Shown piece by piece: positions 1 through 7,900 of a stretch of 13,270 bases of DNA. A program made the translations under genes and the position numbers. Below the pieces are notes generated by a model. The model saw only the letters and a list, made by a program, of their open reading frames with translations, did no database searches and was not told the origin of the DNA. Source of the DNA: CAYJIX01 sp964370375 (GTDB lineage: Bacteria; Desulfobacterota; Desulfovibrionia; Desulfovibrionales; Desulfovibrionaceae); NCBI GenBank assembly GCA_964370375.1, contig CAYJIX010000057.1, positions 1 through 13,270 of the forward strand, in the 5' to 3' direction. Within the stretch, counting starts at the first letter, position 1, and every line of letters starts with the position of its first letter.

Positions 1-55
1 TTCAGGGTCTAGTGCTGGCAACGGCATGGGAGTTCGAGTCTCCCCTTCGGCACCA
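1..55 (+). tRNA. tRNA-Leu (CAG), 3' portion, truncated by window edge
   Basis: The window opens inside the anticodon loop: TTCAGGG gives anticodon CAG, followed by the 3' anticodon-stem strand TCTAG. A long variable arm follows (TGCTG, loop GCAA, CGGCA), as in class II tRNAs such as Leu and Ser. The T arm is GGGAG / TTCGAGT / CTCCC at 28-44. The acceptor strand CTTCGGC at 45-51 is followed by discriminator A and an encoded CCA at 53-55. The anticodon and the long variable arm together identify Leu. The 5' half, including the D arm, lies outside the window. Confidence 0.93.
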
Positions 56-67
56 TTCATCAAAATC

Positions 68-105
68 AAAAAGCCCCAAGTGTTAAGCTTAGGGGCTTTT
101 TATAT
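68..105. terminator. Symmetric, probably bidirectional intrinsic terminator
   Basis: AAAAAGCCCC at 68-77 pairs perfectly with GGGGCTTTTT at 92-101, enclosing a loop of about 14 nt that can form a few extra pairs (AAG with CTT). On the plus strand the stem runs into a T-rich tail and would end the tRNA-Leu transcript. On the minus strand the A-rich 5' arm becomes a T tract, so the same hairpin can end the convergent operon whose last stop codon is at 199. The roughly 90 bases between the hairpin and that stop hold nothing else I recognise. Confidence 0.85.
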
Positions 106-198
106 TTTTTTCCAATCGCACGTTATTGCATCCGCGGCCTGCTTCTAACGGGCTTGCTTTTTGTCAAATCTGTTGCGTAGTGGTTGTGTGCTTTGCAA

Positions 199-1707
199 TT
201 ATAAAGAAGCGTACGACGCCTTGTATCTGTACTCTATGTCTTGTCTGCCGCTGGGGTTGTCTGCCTTTATCGAACCGTCTTGTTGCACCTTTATACGCAC
301 GCGCGATAGGGCCTTTACAAAGTCAAAACAGTGTTCCTCTGACCAGAAGAGCACATACTTGTATTTTTTTATGGCATGAATAAGCTTTGTATGGGCGCCT
401 ATTCTTTGTTCTTCTGTGTCCCAATCGTATTGGTAACGGCTTGAAAAGGGGTGGTCAAGGTAGCCAAAAATACCGCGGGACGCATAATGGGCTTCAAAGG
501 CTGCAAGGTGCGTGTCAACGCTTTCTCCTTGAAATGTATAACAATCTCCGTGCAGCATGCATTGTTGGCTTATGCTCACAATCCCTTTTTTTGCAAAGGG
601 GACAAGGCCTGCTCTGCCAAGTAAGTATTCAGGGTCATTGTGTATGATGCCTGACACAAAGCCTTCGTAGCCTGCCTCCTCCAGCGCGTGGATGGCATAC
701 GGGGGATTGGTATGGAAAGGGGAAACTGCATAGTTGATCGAACTGCTTTGCGGAAAAAGTTGCTGCAAACGCTCGTGTGATGTTTTGGCGTCGTGCAGGG
801 CTTCTTCAAACGTGTTTCCCCAATTATATTGGTGCGTATGCGTATGGGAAAGGATGCTGCCACCAGAAGCCTTTACCTTGTGCAACAGTGCGATATCTTC
901 CTCTGTCAGCTCTAAGCTGGTTTTTACTGCCAGGGAAAAAGGGATGTTTTCCGCTTTATACAGCTCAAAAAGCGGCCCGGCTGAAGCCACTGCTTCATCG
1001 CAATCAAGGCGCATGGTCACAAGGCATTGGCAATCCTTGGGCGTTTGGCAAAGCACAGGCAAGCAAGGCATCTCTTCACTGCGCCAATCGCTGATAAAGC
1101 GTTCAATGACGCTCCATTCGGTGCTGTCAACAGGCCCAACCGAACGGGCACACCATAAAATGCTGGCGGTTGGCGTGTCATAAATCGTTATATATGAGCC
1201 TGCATAATGGTTGCCTTGCTCATCAGCAACAAACATGGCGCAAAGTTCTGCCGCTTCATGCGCAACAAACCCGCCCAACGCTGCCCATGGAGAATCGTCT
1301 GTGGCAATCCGCCCAAAGCCAAGATTGTTCCATTCATCTGTATAGTCAAAGCGCGTGAAGGGCCGACGGCAGAGAGCAGGGGTAAGCCCTGCGTGCAGGG
1401 GATGGTTTGTATAGCTTAGATAAGCAGGGCTTTGCGTGTAGGGGGATGTTGCGTTTGCCGCTGGGCATGCATCCATGCCAAAAAGAGGAACAAGTCCCGC
1501 ATTTTGCTGTAAACCTAAAAGGGAAAGCATGCCTTGCGAAGGCTTTCCAAAGCACAAAAATTTTCCTTGAGGGGTGTTGCCGTTTCGCCAAACGCTTGGC
1601 CCACAAGCAATGAGCATGGCATCGTCCACCCTGCACAGTGAAGGCATTGCACCTAAAGAGCGAGCAAACGCACTTGACAAAATGTTGTGTAAAAAGCTTT
1701 GTTCCAT
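199..1707 (-). CDS. Polysaccharide-deacetylase-like protein (CE4/NodB fold) with an uncharacterised N-terminal domain
   Basis: A 502-residue protein and the last gene of the minus-strand run. From about residue 228 it resembles the NodB-homology fold of carbohydrate esterase family 4. The strand-1 motif is RLDCDE (D235, D237), comparable to the catalytic and metal-binding aspartates of the family. SHTHTH gives the HxxxH metal pair H288/H292, and AVSPFHTNPP (about 327-336) and YLDHPF (416-421) fit later family motifs. CE4 enzymes remove N- or O-acetyl groups from glycans with a divalent metal. The first 225 residues are not recognised. There is no signal peptide or membrane segment, so the protein should be cytoplasmic and could act on a nucleotide- or lipid-linked sugar before export. 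The final 35 residues look like a small beta tail. ATG at 1707 has no good Shine-Dalgarno sequence, but no longer in-frame start is available. It begins 66 nt after the preceding methyltransferase stop. The fold call is good; the activity is inferred. Confidence 0.8.
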   Translation of the reverse strand: MEQSFLHNILSSAFARSLGAMPSLCRVDDAMLIACGPSVWRNGNTPQGKFLCFGKPSQGMLSLLGLQQNAGLVPLFGMDACPAANATSPYTQSPAYLSYTNHPLHAGLTPALCRRPFTRFDYTDEWNNLGFGRIATDDSPWAALGGFVAHEAAELCAMFVADEQGNHYAGSYITIYDTPTASILWCARSVGPVDSTEWSVIERFISDWRSEEMPCLPVLCQTPKDCQCLVTMRLDCDEAVASAGPLFELYKAENIPFSLAVKTSLELTEEDIALLHKVKASGGSILSHTHTHQYNWGNTFEEALHDAKTSHERLQQLFPQSSSINYAVSPFHTNPPYAIHALEEAGYEGFVSGIIHNDPEYLLGRAGLVPFAKKGIVSISQQCMLHGDCYTFQGESVDTHLAAFEAHYASRGIFGYLDHPFSSRYQYDWDTEEQRIGAHTKLIHAIKKYKYVLFWSEEHCFDFVKALSRVRIKVQQDGSIKADNPSGRQDIEYRYKASYASL

Positions 1708-1773
1708 AGTTTTTCAAGGGTTTTAGGTGTATGATGTTTTTCTCATCCACAAACGGTATAAAGCAGTAGGAAG

Positions 1774-2733
1774 TTAGCTAGTCAACCCCTTTTGTACAAT
1801 AATTCCAATGGATGTGATGGAATAGTTCGAAAGCTGTAGCTTGATGTGAGGCGATGCCTTATAGGGGGGCAGGTCAATATGTTTGTCCATAGGACTGTTG
1901 CCTGCGTTAAAATTGAATGCAAAAACATGGTGTCCTAAATCCTGCAACTCTTTTTCAAGGCGTAGGATGTCTTGTTTTCTAAACAAACATAAGGTTTGTG
2001 CATCTATTGTGTCAGTATCAGAGCTAAGGTTGTATTCTGTTGTGTGTACTGCAATACCACCTGGTTTTAAGCAGTGCATGGCATTTTTTATAAAATGCAG
2101 TCCGTGTTCTATGGATCCCAAATGTTCTAACGCACAACTTGACCAAAGAAAGTCAAAATCTTGTAAATGTGATGGAATGCTGTTCATGTTTACAATTTCA
2201 AAGCAAACACGTTCTTTAAATTGCGTTGGATCACATAGCTGAAAAGGGTTCAACGCGTCGAGAGTGGCAGCATGCTGTTGTGTATGAACCCAGCCTTCAT
2301 GCTTTGCTTGTTCAAAATCTACATCACTTGCCACTACATAGCAGCCGTGGTTTGCTAAAATGGCAGGGATCGGCTCTTGTCCGCAACCAAAGCCTAAACC
2401 CCTTTTGCTGTTTGCAAGACATCCTTGTTGGCGAAGCACTTGAAGAATGTACACAAACTCCCATTGTTTTCTATTCATTCGTGCAGGGGAGCGCATGGTA
2501 TCACACCATGTTATATAGTCTGTCTCAAAGCATTGTGCTGCTGTAGCAAGCTGCGATGTGGGATTTTTTACTGTTGGTTCGCCTTGTGCAGCAATGGGAA
2601 TGTTCGCCTTAAACCTAAGCAACGTGCATTTATTATGAAGTATATAGTATAGTGTGAATATTTTCCATAAAATATAGTTCTTTTTCATGAGCAATTTTAA
2701 GTAATCTATGCATTTTGTTCGTAAAAATGGCAT
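1774..2733 (-). CDS. Class I SAM-dependent methyltransferase
   Basis: A 319-residue protein. The SAM-binding motif I is GLGFGCG at about residues 112-118, followed by the next strand ending in an acidic residue (VVASDVD). The post-II strand DFDFLWSSCALEHLG is at about 192-206, and LKPGG at 222-226 is typical of Methyltransf_11-like enzymes. About 80 residues precede the fold and include the MNRKQWEFVY segment seen in glycan-cluster methyltransferases of this type. It probably methylates a sugar or glycan terminus; the substrate is unknown. The start is ATG at 2733 because AAGGA sits 7 nt upstream. The longer in-frame start at 2793 would overlap the end of wecB. The gene is visibly more AT-rich than wecB upstream, which may mean separate acquisition. 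Confidence 0.85.
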   Translation of the reverse strand: MPFLRTKCIDYLKLLMKKNYILWKIFTLYYILHNKCTLLRFKANIPIAAQGEPTVKNPTSQLATAAQCFETDYITWCDTMRSPARMNRKQWEFVYILQVLRQQGCLANSKRGLGFGCGQEPIPAILANHGCYVVASDVDFEQAKHEGWVHTQQHAATLDALNPFQLCDPTQFKERVCFEIVNMNSIPSHLQDFDFLWSSCALEHLGSIEHGLHFIKNAMHCLKPGGIAVHTTEYNLSSDTDTIDAQTLCLFRKQDILRLEKELQDLGHHVFAFNFNAGNSPMDKHIDLPPYKASPHIKLQLSNYSITSIGIIVQKGLTS

Positions 2734-2740
2734 GTTACAT

Positions 2741-2745
2741 TCCTT
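2741..2745 (-). promoter_or_regulatory. Ribosome binding site deciding the methyltransferase start
   Basis: AAGGA on the minus strand, separated by 7 nt from ATG at 2733-2731. It favours this start over ATG codons at 2751 and 2793 in the same frame. Confidence 0.65.
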
Positions 2746-2767
2746 ATGCATTGCTGTGTGAAAGTGT

Positions 2768-3889
2768 TTATTTGTTGTGCAGTGCTTTTTCAAGAATATC
2801 TACGATCCGAGCACAGGCTTTGCCATCACCATAGGGATTTTCCATGACAAAGTTTTTGGGTTCTTTTTGTAAAAGCTTGCGGGCTTCGGCAATGATAACA
2901 GCACTTTTGGCGCCTACAAGCTTGCAACAACCTGCTTCAACACCTTCCGGGCGTTCAGTAACCGTGCGCATGCAAAGAACGCGCTTGCCAAAGGATGGGG
3001 CTTCTTCTTGCACGCCGCCAGAATCGCTCAAGGCAAAGGCGCAATTGTCAAGCAGTCGCAGAAAAGCTCTATAATTACAAGGTTCTGTCAAAATAATATT
3101 GGGCAGACCGACAATGCGTGCGTTCACAACTTCGCGCACTTTGGGGTTTAAATGCACGGGATAGATGAAGGCATGGCTAGGGTTTTCGCCGGCCAAGGTT
3201 GCAATGGCAGTACAGATATTTTCCATGCCTTGGCCAAAATTTTCGCGGCGGTGCCCTGTGATAAGTACATACGGCGTTTTGGCGGCAAGGATAGCTTCAA
3301 TGGCATCAGGCAGGGCTGGGGGCGTGTCGCGAATCATTTGTTGCATGATGTGCAAAGCGTCCACCACAGTGTTGCCTGTGGTGTAAATACTGCTGGGATC
3401 AACGCCTTCACGCTGTAAATTTTCTGCAGAACGCTTTGTAGGGGCAAAATGCCATGTGGTGGCAAGTGCTGCTGCTTTGCGGTTAAATTCCTCAGGGAAC
3501 GGCGCGTACATGTCCCCTGAGCGAAGGCCTGCCTCAACATGCCCCACAGGAATTTGCGCGTAAAATCCGCTGATGGCACCCATTAACGCCGTCGTGGTAT
3601 CACCCTGCACAATAATGCAGGCAGGTTTTACTTGTTCAATGGCAGTGGCAATGCCAAGCAAAAGCCGCCCTGAAAGCTCAATAAGTGTCTGGTTTGGCTG
3701 CATAACTGCCAAATCTAGATCAGGAGTGAGGCTAAATTCGTCCAGCGCGCTTTGCAGCATTTCTTTATGTTGCCCTGTGGAGCATAAGACAGGCTCAAGG
3801 CTTGCAGATTTTCTTAGCTGCAAGACAAGAGGCGCTAGTTTTATGGCTTCCGGACGTGTGCCCACAAGGATGAGAACGCTTTTTTTCAT
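2768..3889 (-). CDS. wecB: UDP-N-acetylglucosamine 2-epimerase (non-hydrolysing)
   Basis: A 373-residue protein of the usual family length (E. coli WecB is 376). It interconverts UDP-GlcNAc and UDP-ManNAc in the cytoplasm. Motifs in order are GTRPEAIKLAP (10-20), QGDTTT (95-100), HVEAGLRS (117-124), PEEFNR (132-137), GNTVVD (172-177), TGHRRENFG (211-219), YPVHLNP (243-249), SDSGGVQEEA (288-297) and TERPEG (311-316). D97, E119, E133 and H213 match the residues described as catalytic in E. coli WecB, so the enzyme looks active. ATG at 3889 begins the conserved MKKSVLILVG strand. The frame stays open to 4069, but that extension overlaps the upstream gene and has no family match. It starts 13 nt after the upstream glycosyltransferase stop, suggesting co-transcription. 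No WecC-type UDP-ManNAc dehydrogenase is visible, so ManNAc itself, or a product made elsewhere, may be used. Confidence 0.96.
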   Translation of the reverse strand: MKKSVLILVGTRPEAIKLAPLVLQLRKSASLEPVLCSTGQHKEMLQSALDEFSLTPDLDLAVMQPNQTLIELSGRLLLGIATAIEQVKPACIIVQGDTTTALMGAISGFYAQIPVGHVEAGLRSGDMYAPFPEEFNRKAAALATTWHFAPTKRSAENLQREGVDPSSIYTTGNTVVDALHIMQQMIRDTPPALPDAIEAILAAKTPYVLITGHRRENFGQGMENICTAIATLAGENPSHAFIYPVHLNPKVREVVNARIVGLPNIILTEPCNYRAFLRLLDNCAFALSDSGGVQEEAPSFGKRVLCMRTVTERPEGVEAGCCKLVGAKSAVIIAEARKLLQKEPKNFVMENPYGDGKACARIVDILEKALHNK

Positions 3890-3902
3890 AAAAATCCCAA
3901 CA

Positions 3903-4898
3903 TTATGTGTTTTTGGACGCGACAATGCGTTGATAGACGCTGACAAGCTGTTCTGCCGCCACCTGCCAGGTAAAATGTTTTTGTATATACGGGGGCAAGG
4001 CAGGGTTTTTTGTTTGGTAACTTGCTGCAAACACAGCGTTTTTAATAGAATTAAGGTCGTAGGGGTCAAGGTAATGAGCGAAATCTTGAAAATATTCCTT
4101 GGTGCAGCCTTCTTGCGTTAGCGCCAAAGTACAACCGCCAGCAGCAGCTTCAAGAGCGGCAAGACCCGGTGTTTCAAGGGTGGAGGGCAAAATAAAGGCT
4201 TCACAAGCGGCATAGGCTGAGCGTTGAAGTGGGCTTGCATGCTCGATGGTTCCGACAAAATGTACTGTGTTATCAGCTTCTTGACGGCAATTTGCGGCGT
4301 ATTCTGCCTCGCGCTCTTGCCCTGCAAGAACAAGGTGCATGCCCGTACCTTTAAGGGCGTTTATGAGGCGTAATTGGTTTTTTCTTTCTTCAATATTGCC
4401 CATGCACAGCACAAAGGGGTCTTGCAACGAAAAATGCTCACGAAAAATATGGGGGGACGTTGGTTCAAAGAAAATGGCATCCACGCCGTTGACAATGGGC
4501 GTGAAAAGCTTTGCATCCATGGAAAAAATCTGCGCCAACTGGTCACATTCTGCTTGCTAATTGGGCAAAATATGACGAGCAATACTTAAAAGCCAGCCAA
4601 TGTCCGGCACATTGTATTTTTCAGGCGCATCGATCCATACAATGGGAGAAATGATAAGGGGTTTTTTAATGACCTCAGCAACATGCCTGCAAAAAAGCCA
4701 CGATGAACCCATGACGGAAAAGTAATGCACAATATCTGCGCGTTCAAATTGTTCGCGCGGATTCCACGAATCATAACGCAACACCTCAACGCCCAACGCT
4801 TTAAGGTGCTCTTCGTATTTCAAAAGCTGCACCTCGCCGCCGCCAGGGCAGTCAAAGGCAATGGGGTAGGTGTTGAAAAGAACGGTGAGGTTTTGCAT
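3903..4898 (-). pseudogene. GT4 family glycosyltransferase interrupted by one in-frame TAG
   Basis: One reading frame of 332 codons (331 residues plus stop) covers a near-complete GT-B glycosyltransferase but contains TAG at 4559-4557 (codon 114). The first 113 residues carry the N-terminal Rossmann half, with GGGEVQ near residue 20 and an LIISPIVW strand. The part after the stop carries the donor half: NGVD, GNIEERKNQLRLI, an LVLAGQE strand, and the EX7E motif in ETPGLAALE (E242 and E250 of the full frame). The two parts are in phase with no missing sequence. Around the stop the protein reads ILPN-stop-QAECDQL. Related enzymes commonly have ILPNS followed by an acidic stretch here, so TCG to TAG is the simplest origin. 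A TTG at 4538 could restart the C-terminal half, but with no Shine-Dalgarno sequence and only half a catalytic site. ATG at 4898 also has a weak RBS. Alternatives are stop-codon readthrough or a base-call error. Confidence 0.85.
4557..4559 (-). other. In-frame amber codon inside a glycosyltransferase gene
   Basis: TAG on the minus strand, in phase with both ATG 4898 and the stop at 3905-3903. It is the only lesion I see in this gene. The other seven coding regions of the window end in TAA (six) or TGA (one), never TAG. Confidence 0.9.
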
Positions 4899-4966
4899 GG
4901 TGATATAATGATACGTGTTTGGTTATAGTATGTTAGGTCGCAACTAATGGATTATAACACGGCTTG

Positions 4967-7900
4967 TCATAACAGGTTGCGTTGCTGCAATGTTTCAACA
5001 ATACGTTGGCCCACTGCTTCCTTTGAATGATGGGTCAAAATATGTTCTTTACCTGCTTTCATGATGGGGGCGTATTTTTGAGGATGTGCAACAAAATCTT
5101 TCATATACATGGCTGCATGGCTCGTATCTGCCTCAAACCATTGTTGATTCTCCCACAACAGGTATTCGCCTTTTTGAACATCCACAAGCTTGCCTTGCAC
5201 CAAACAGGCCGTTTTAGCTGTTGCAAAATCGGTATTGCCACCAAAATTGCTGCAAATAAGCAGTTTTTCTAAGGTCATGATTTCCGCAAGGAGCCTGCCA
5301 AAGCCTTCTGAACGATGCAGGGACACAAAGGCGTCACACGTGTTCAAAAGCTTTGCGTGTTTTTCGGATGCATACGCTTCATCAATAAAAAGAACCTTAT
5401 GGCCACAACGGTTTGCGTCAATAAGTTCCTGCCACGCCCCTTGATGGTTATGGGCGTTCATGGTTTTGATGATAAGGCACACATCGTCGTTGCTATCGGC
5501 AAAGGCTTTGTTAAAGGCGTACATGCCGGCCAGAGGGTTTTTCCGTAGGCATGAGGAATTGGCGTCAAAGGCCATGAGGAACACCTTTGTACTTGCAGCA
5601 ATGCCCAGCTCCAAACGCAAATCACCGCTTGGTGTTATGGGATTTACGGCATGCGGAATGTAGGTGACAGGCTTGCCGCATTTTTCAAAAGCTTTTGCAA
5701 CAAAGGTGCTTGGCGCCCATACTTCGTCCAGCATTTCCACGCAAAAATTGGCTTTTTTAGGCCATGTGGGCAGCTCCCACGGGCACAGGCCAATGTTGTA
5801 GCGGCCTTGCCAGAAGCCTTGCGCTGAATTTTGCGCCAAGCGGTACATGTCTTGCGCGGCTAAGCAGATGATGTTCACTAATCCCAAGGGCTCTTGTTCC
5901 ATTGTTGCTCTATCGCCATCAAAGGGAACTAATGGTGAAATGTCCAAACAATGCACTGACGGGGTATGTGTTTGCACACTGGTAAATACGCTTCTGGCGT
6001 CTTCACCAATGCCACCATGTTTTGTTGGCCAGCCCATAACTGTTATTGTAGAGCTGCTACGTTTTGCAAAAAAAGCTTGCCTTTCACCAGCCTGTTGTAG
6101 CAGCTCAGGATGCATTCTTTCCCAAGCAAGAATCTGCCAGCTTGCTGCAAAAAAAATGTCAAAAGCATGCAATGGATTGTTTATGTACCATGTAAGAAAG
6201 TCTTTTTCGTCACCACCTACAAAGTTTGGCGCGTTTTCAACAAGAATAGGTAAAAAATTCATAAAAACATTGATGCCAAGTGCTTTGGCGTCGTCTCTTG
6301 TTCTCGTCACACGGGTAAGGCTTTGCAATATCCATTGTGGAATGGTAAAGTTTTGTATCAATGGTAGAATATGATAGGCATACATGCTTAAAGCACATTC
6401 TTGAAAATATACAGTGTTTTGCAATTCCTCTTCGCTTATCAATGCGCCTTTATCGTTGCGCACAAAATGCGCAGCCGCGCCCACAACGATATTGGGAAGG
6501 TGAGGGATAGCCACGTTTGGCCTGTGCAGCTCCTCCCATTGCCATGGCATGGTTGTAAGGTCTCGATTGTACAGTAGAACTGCAAACATGTAACGCAGCC
6601 GATCAAAGGTTGTGTCTAGCGAATATTGTTTGCTATCATAGCCTGTGCTGCCAAAAAAGCCGGCATGTAAAAGGCTTAAGCCCTCATGCTCGTTCAATGG
6701 ATGCGCAGTTGAAAGGTGTTTTTTTATGGCGATATCTTGGCCTTGCGGAAACATATCAGGATTGTCATAAACGCCCCATTTCAAAAACCGTGCAATCTCT
6801 TCAACTGTTTGACAGGGAAAGTCCTTTTGCAGGGAAGGGGCACTGTTCCATAACCCTTGCAAGACGGCAGGGATTGAGTTTTCCTTGCGTGGGCAATAAA
6901 GGGCCTGATAGATCCATGAGGGAACGGAAAAATCTTTTATAACAGGCAACACATGTTGCGCATAGGCACTTAAGGCAGCATCTTGATAGGAGCGGCTGTT
7001 TTGCAATTCCTCTTCGCTTATCAATTTCCCTTTATCATTTTTTACAAAATGCGCAGCTGCGCCCACCACAATATTGGGAAGGTGAGGCATTGCCGCGTTT
7101 GGCCTGTGCAGTTCCTCCCATTGCCACGGAAGGGGTGGAAATTCAGGATTGTACAGGATAACAGCAAACATATAGTGCAGCCGATCAAAGGCTGTATCTA
7201 GCGAATACTTATTGCTGTCATAACCCTTGCTGCCAAAAAAGCTGGCATGTAAAAGGCTTAAGCCCTCATGTTCGTTCAATGGATGCGCAGTCGAAAGGTG
7301 TTTTTTTATGGCGATATCATAACCTTGTGGGACCATGTCCGAATTATCAAAAACGCCCCATTTTAAAAATCGCGAGGCCTCTTCAAGAGTTTTGCAAGGA
7401 AAGCTTTTTTGCAGCTTAAGAGTGTTGTTCCATAACCCTTGCAAGACGGCAGGGATTGGGTTTTCCTTGCGTGGACAATAAAGGGCCTGATAGATCCATG
7501 AGGGAACGGAAAAGTCCTTGATAACAGGCAAAATATGTTGCGCGTAGGCGTGAAGGGCAGAGTCTTGATAGGAAAAATTGCTTTGCAATTCCTCTTCGCT
7601 AACCAGCTTTTTTTTCTTGTTTTTTACAAAATGCGCAGCCGCGCCCACAACAATATTGGGAAGGTGTGGCATTGCAGCGTTTGGCCTGTGCAGCTCCTCC
7701 CATTGCCATGGAAGTGGCGAAAATTCAGGATTGTACAGCGTAACAGCAAACATGTAACGCAGCCGCCCAAAGGCTGTATCAAGCGAATATTTTTTGCTAT
7801 CATAGCCTTTACTGCCAAAAAAGCTGGCATGTAAAAGGCTTAAGCCCTCATGTTTGTTCAATGGATGCGCAGTTGAAAGGTATTTTTTTATGGCAATATC

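Noticed and set aside
2734..2793. A longer start for the methyltransferase at 2793
   Set aside because: It would overlap the wecB stop region, while ATG 2733 has AAGGA at a good distance.
3890..4069. A 60-residue N-terminal extension of WecB
   Set aside because: It overlaps the upstream glycosyltransferase in another frame and has no family match. The conserved first strand starts at 3889, and the resulting length fits the family.
3573..4121. Plus-strand open frame of 182 codons across the wecB start region
   Set aside because: It is antisense to wecB and the end of the split glycosyltransferase, both of which have strong family motifs.
3903..4538. A separate 211-residue glycosyltransferase gene starting at TTG 4538
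   Set aside because: It lacks the acceptor-binding half, has no ribosome binding site, and is in phase with the upstream fragment across a single TAG. It is better read as the second half of one interrupted gene.
5847..6374. Plus-strand open frame of 175 codons opposite the giant protein
   Set aside because: It lies antisense to the end of repeat unit 4 and the start of the GT4 domain, shows no family motif, and is explained by the opposite coding frame.
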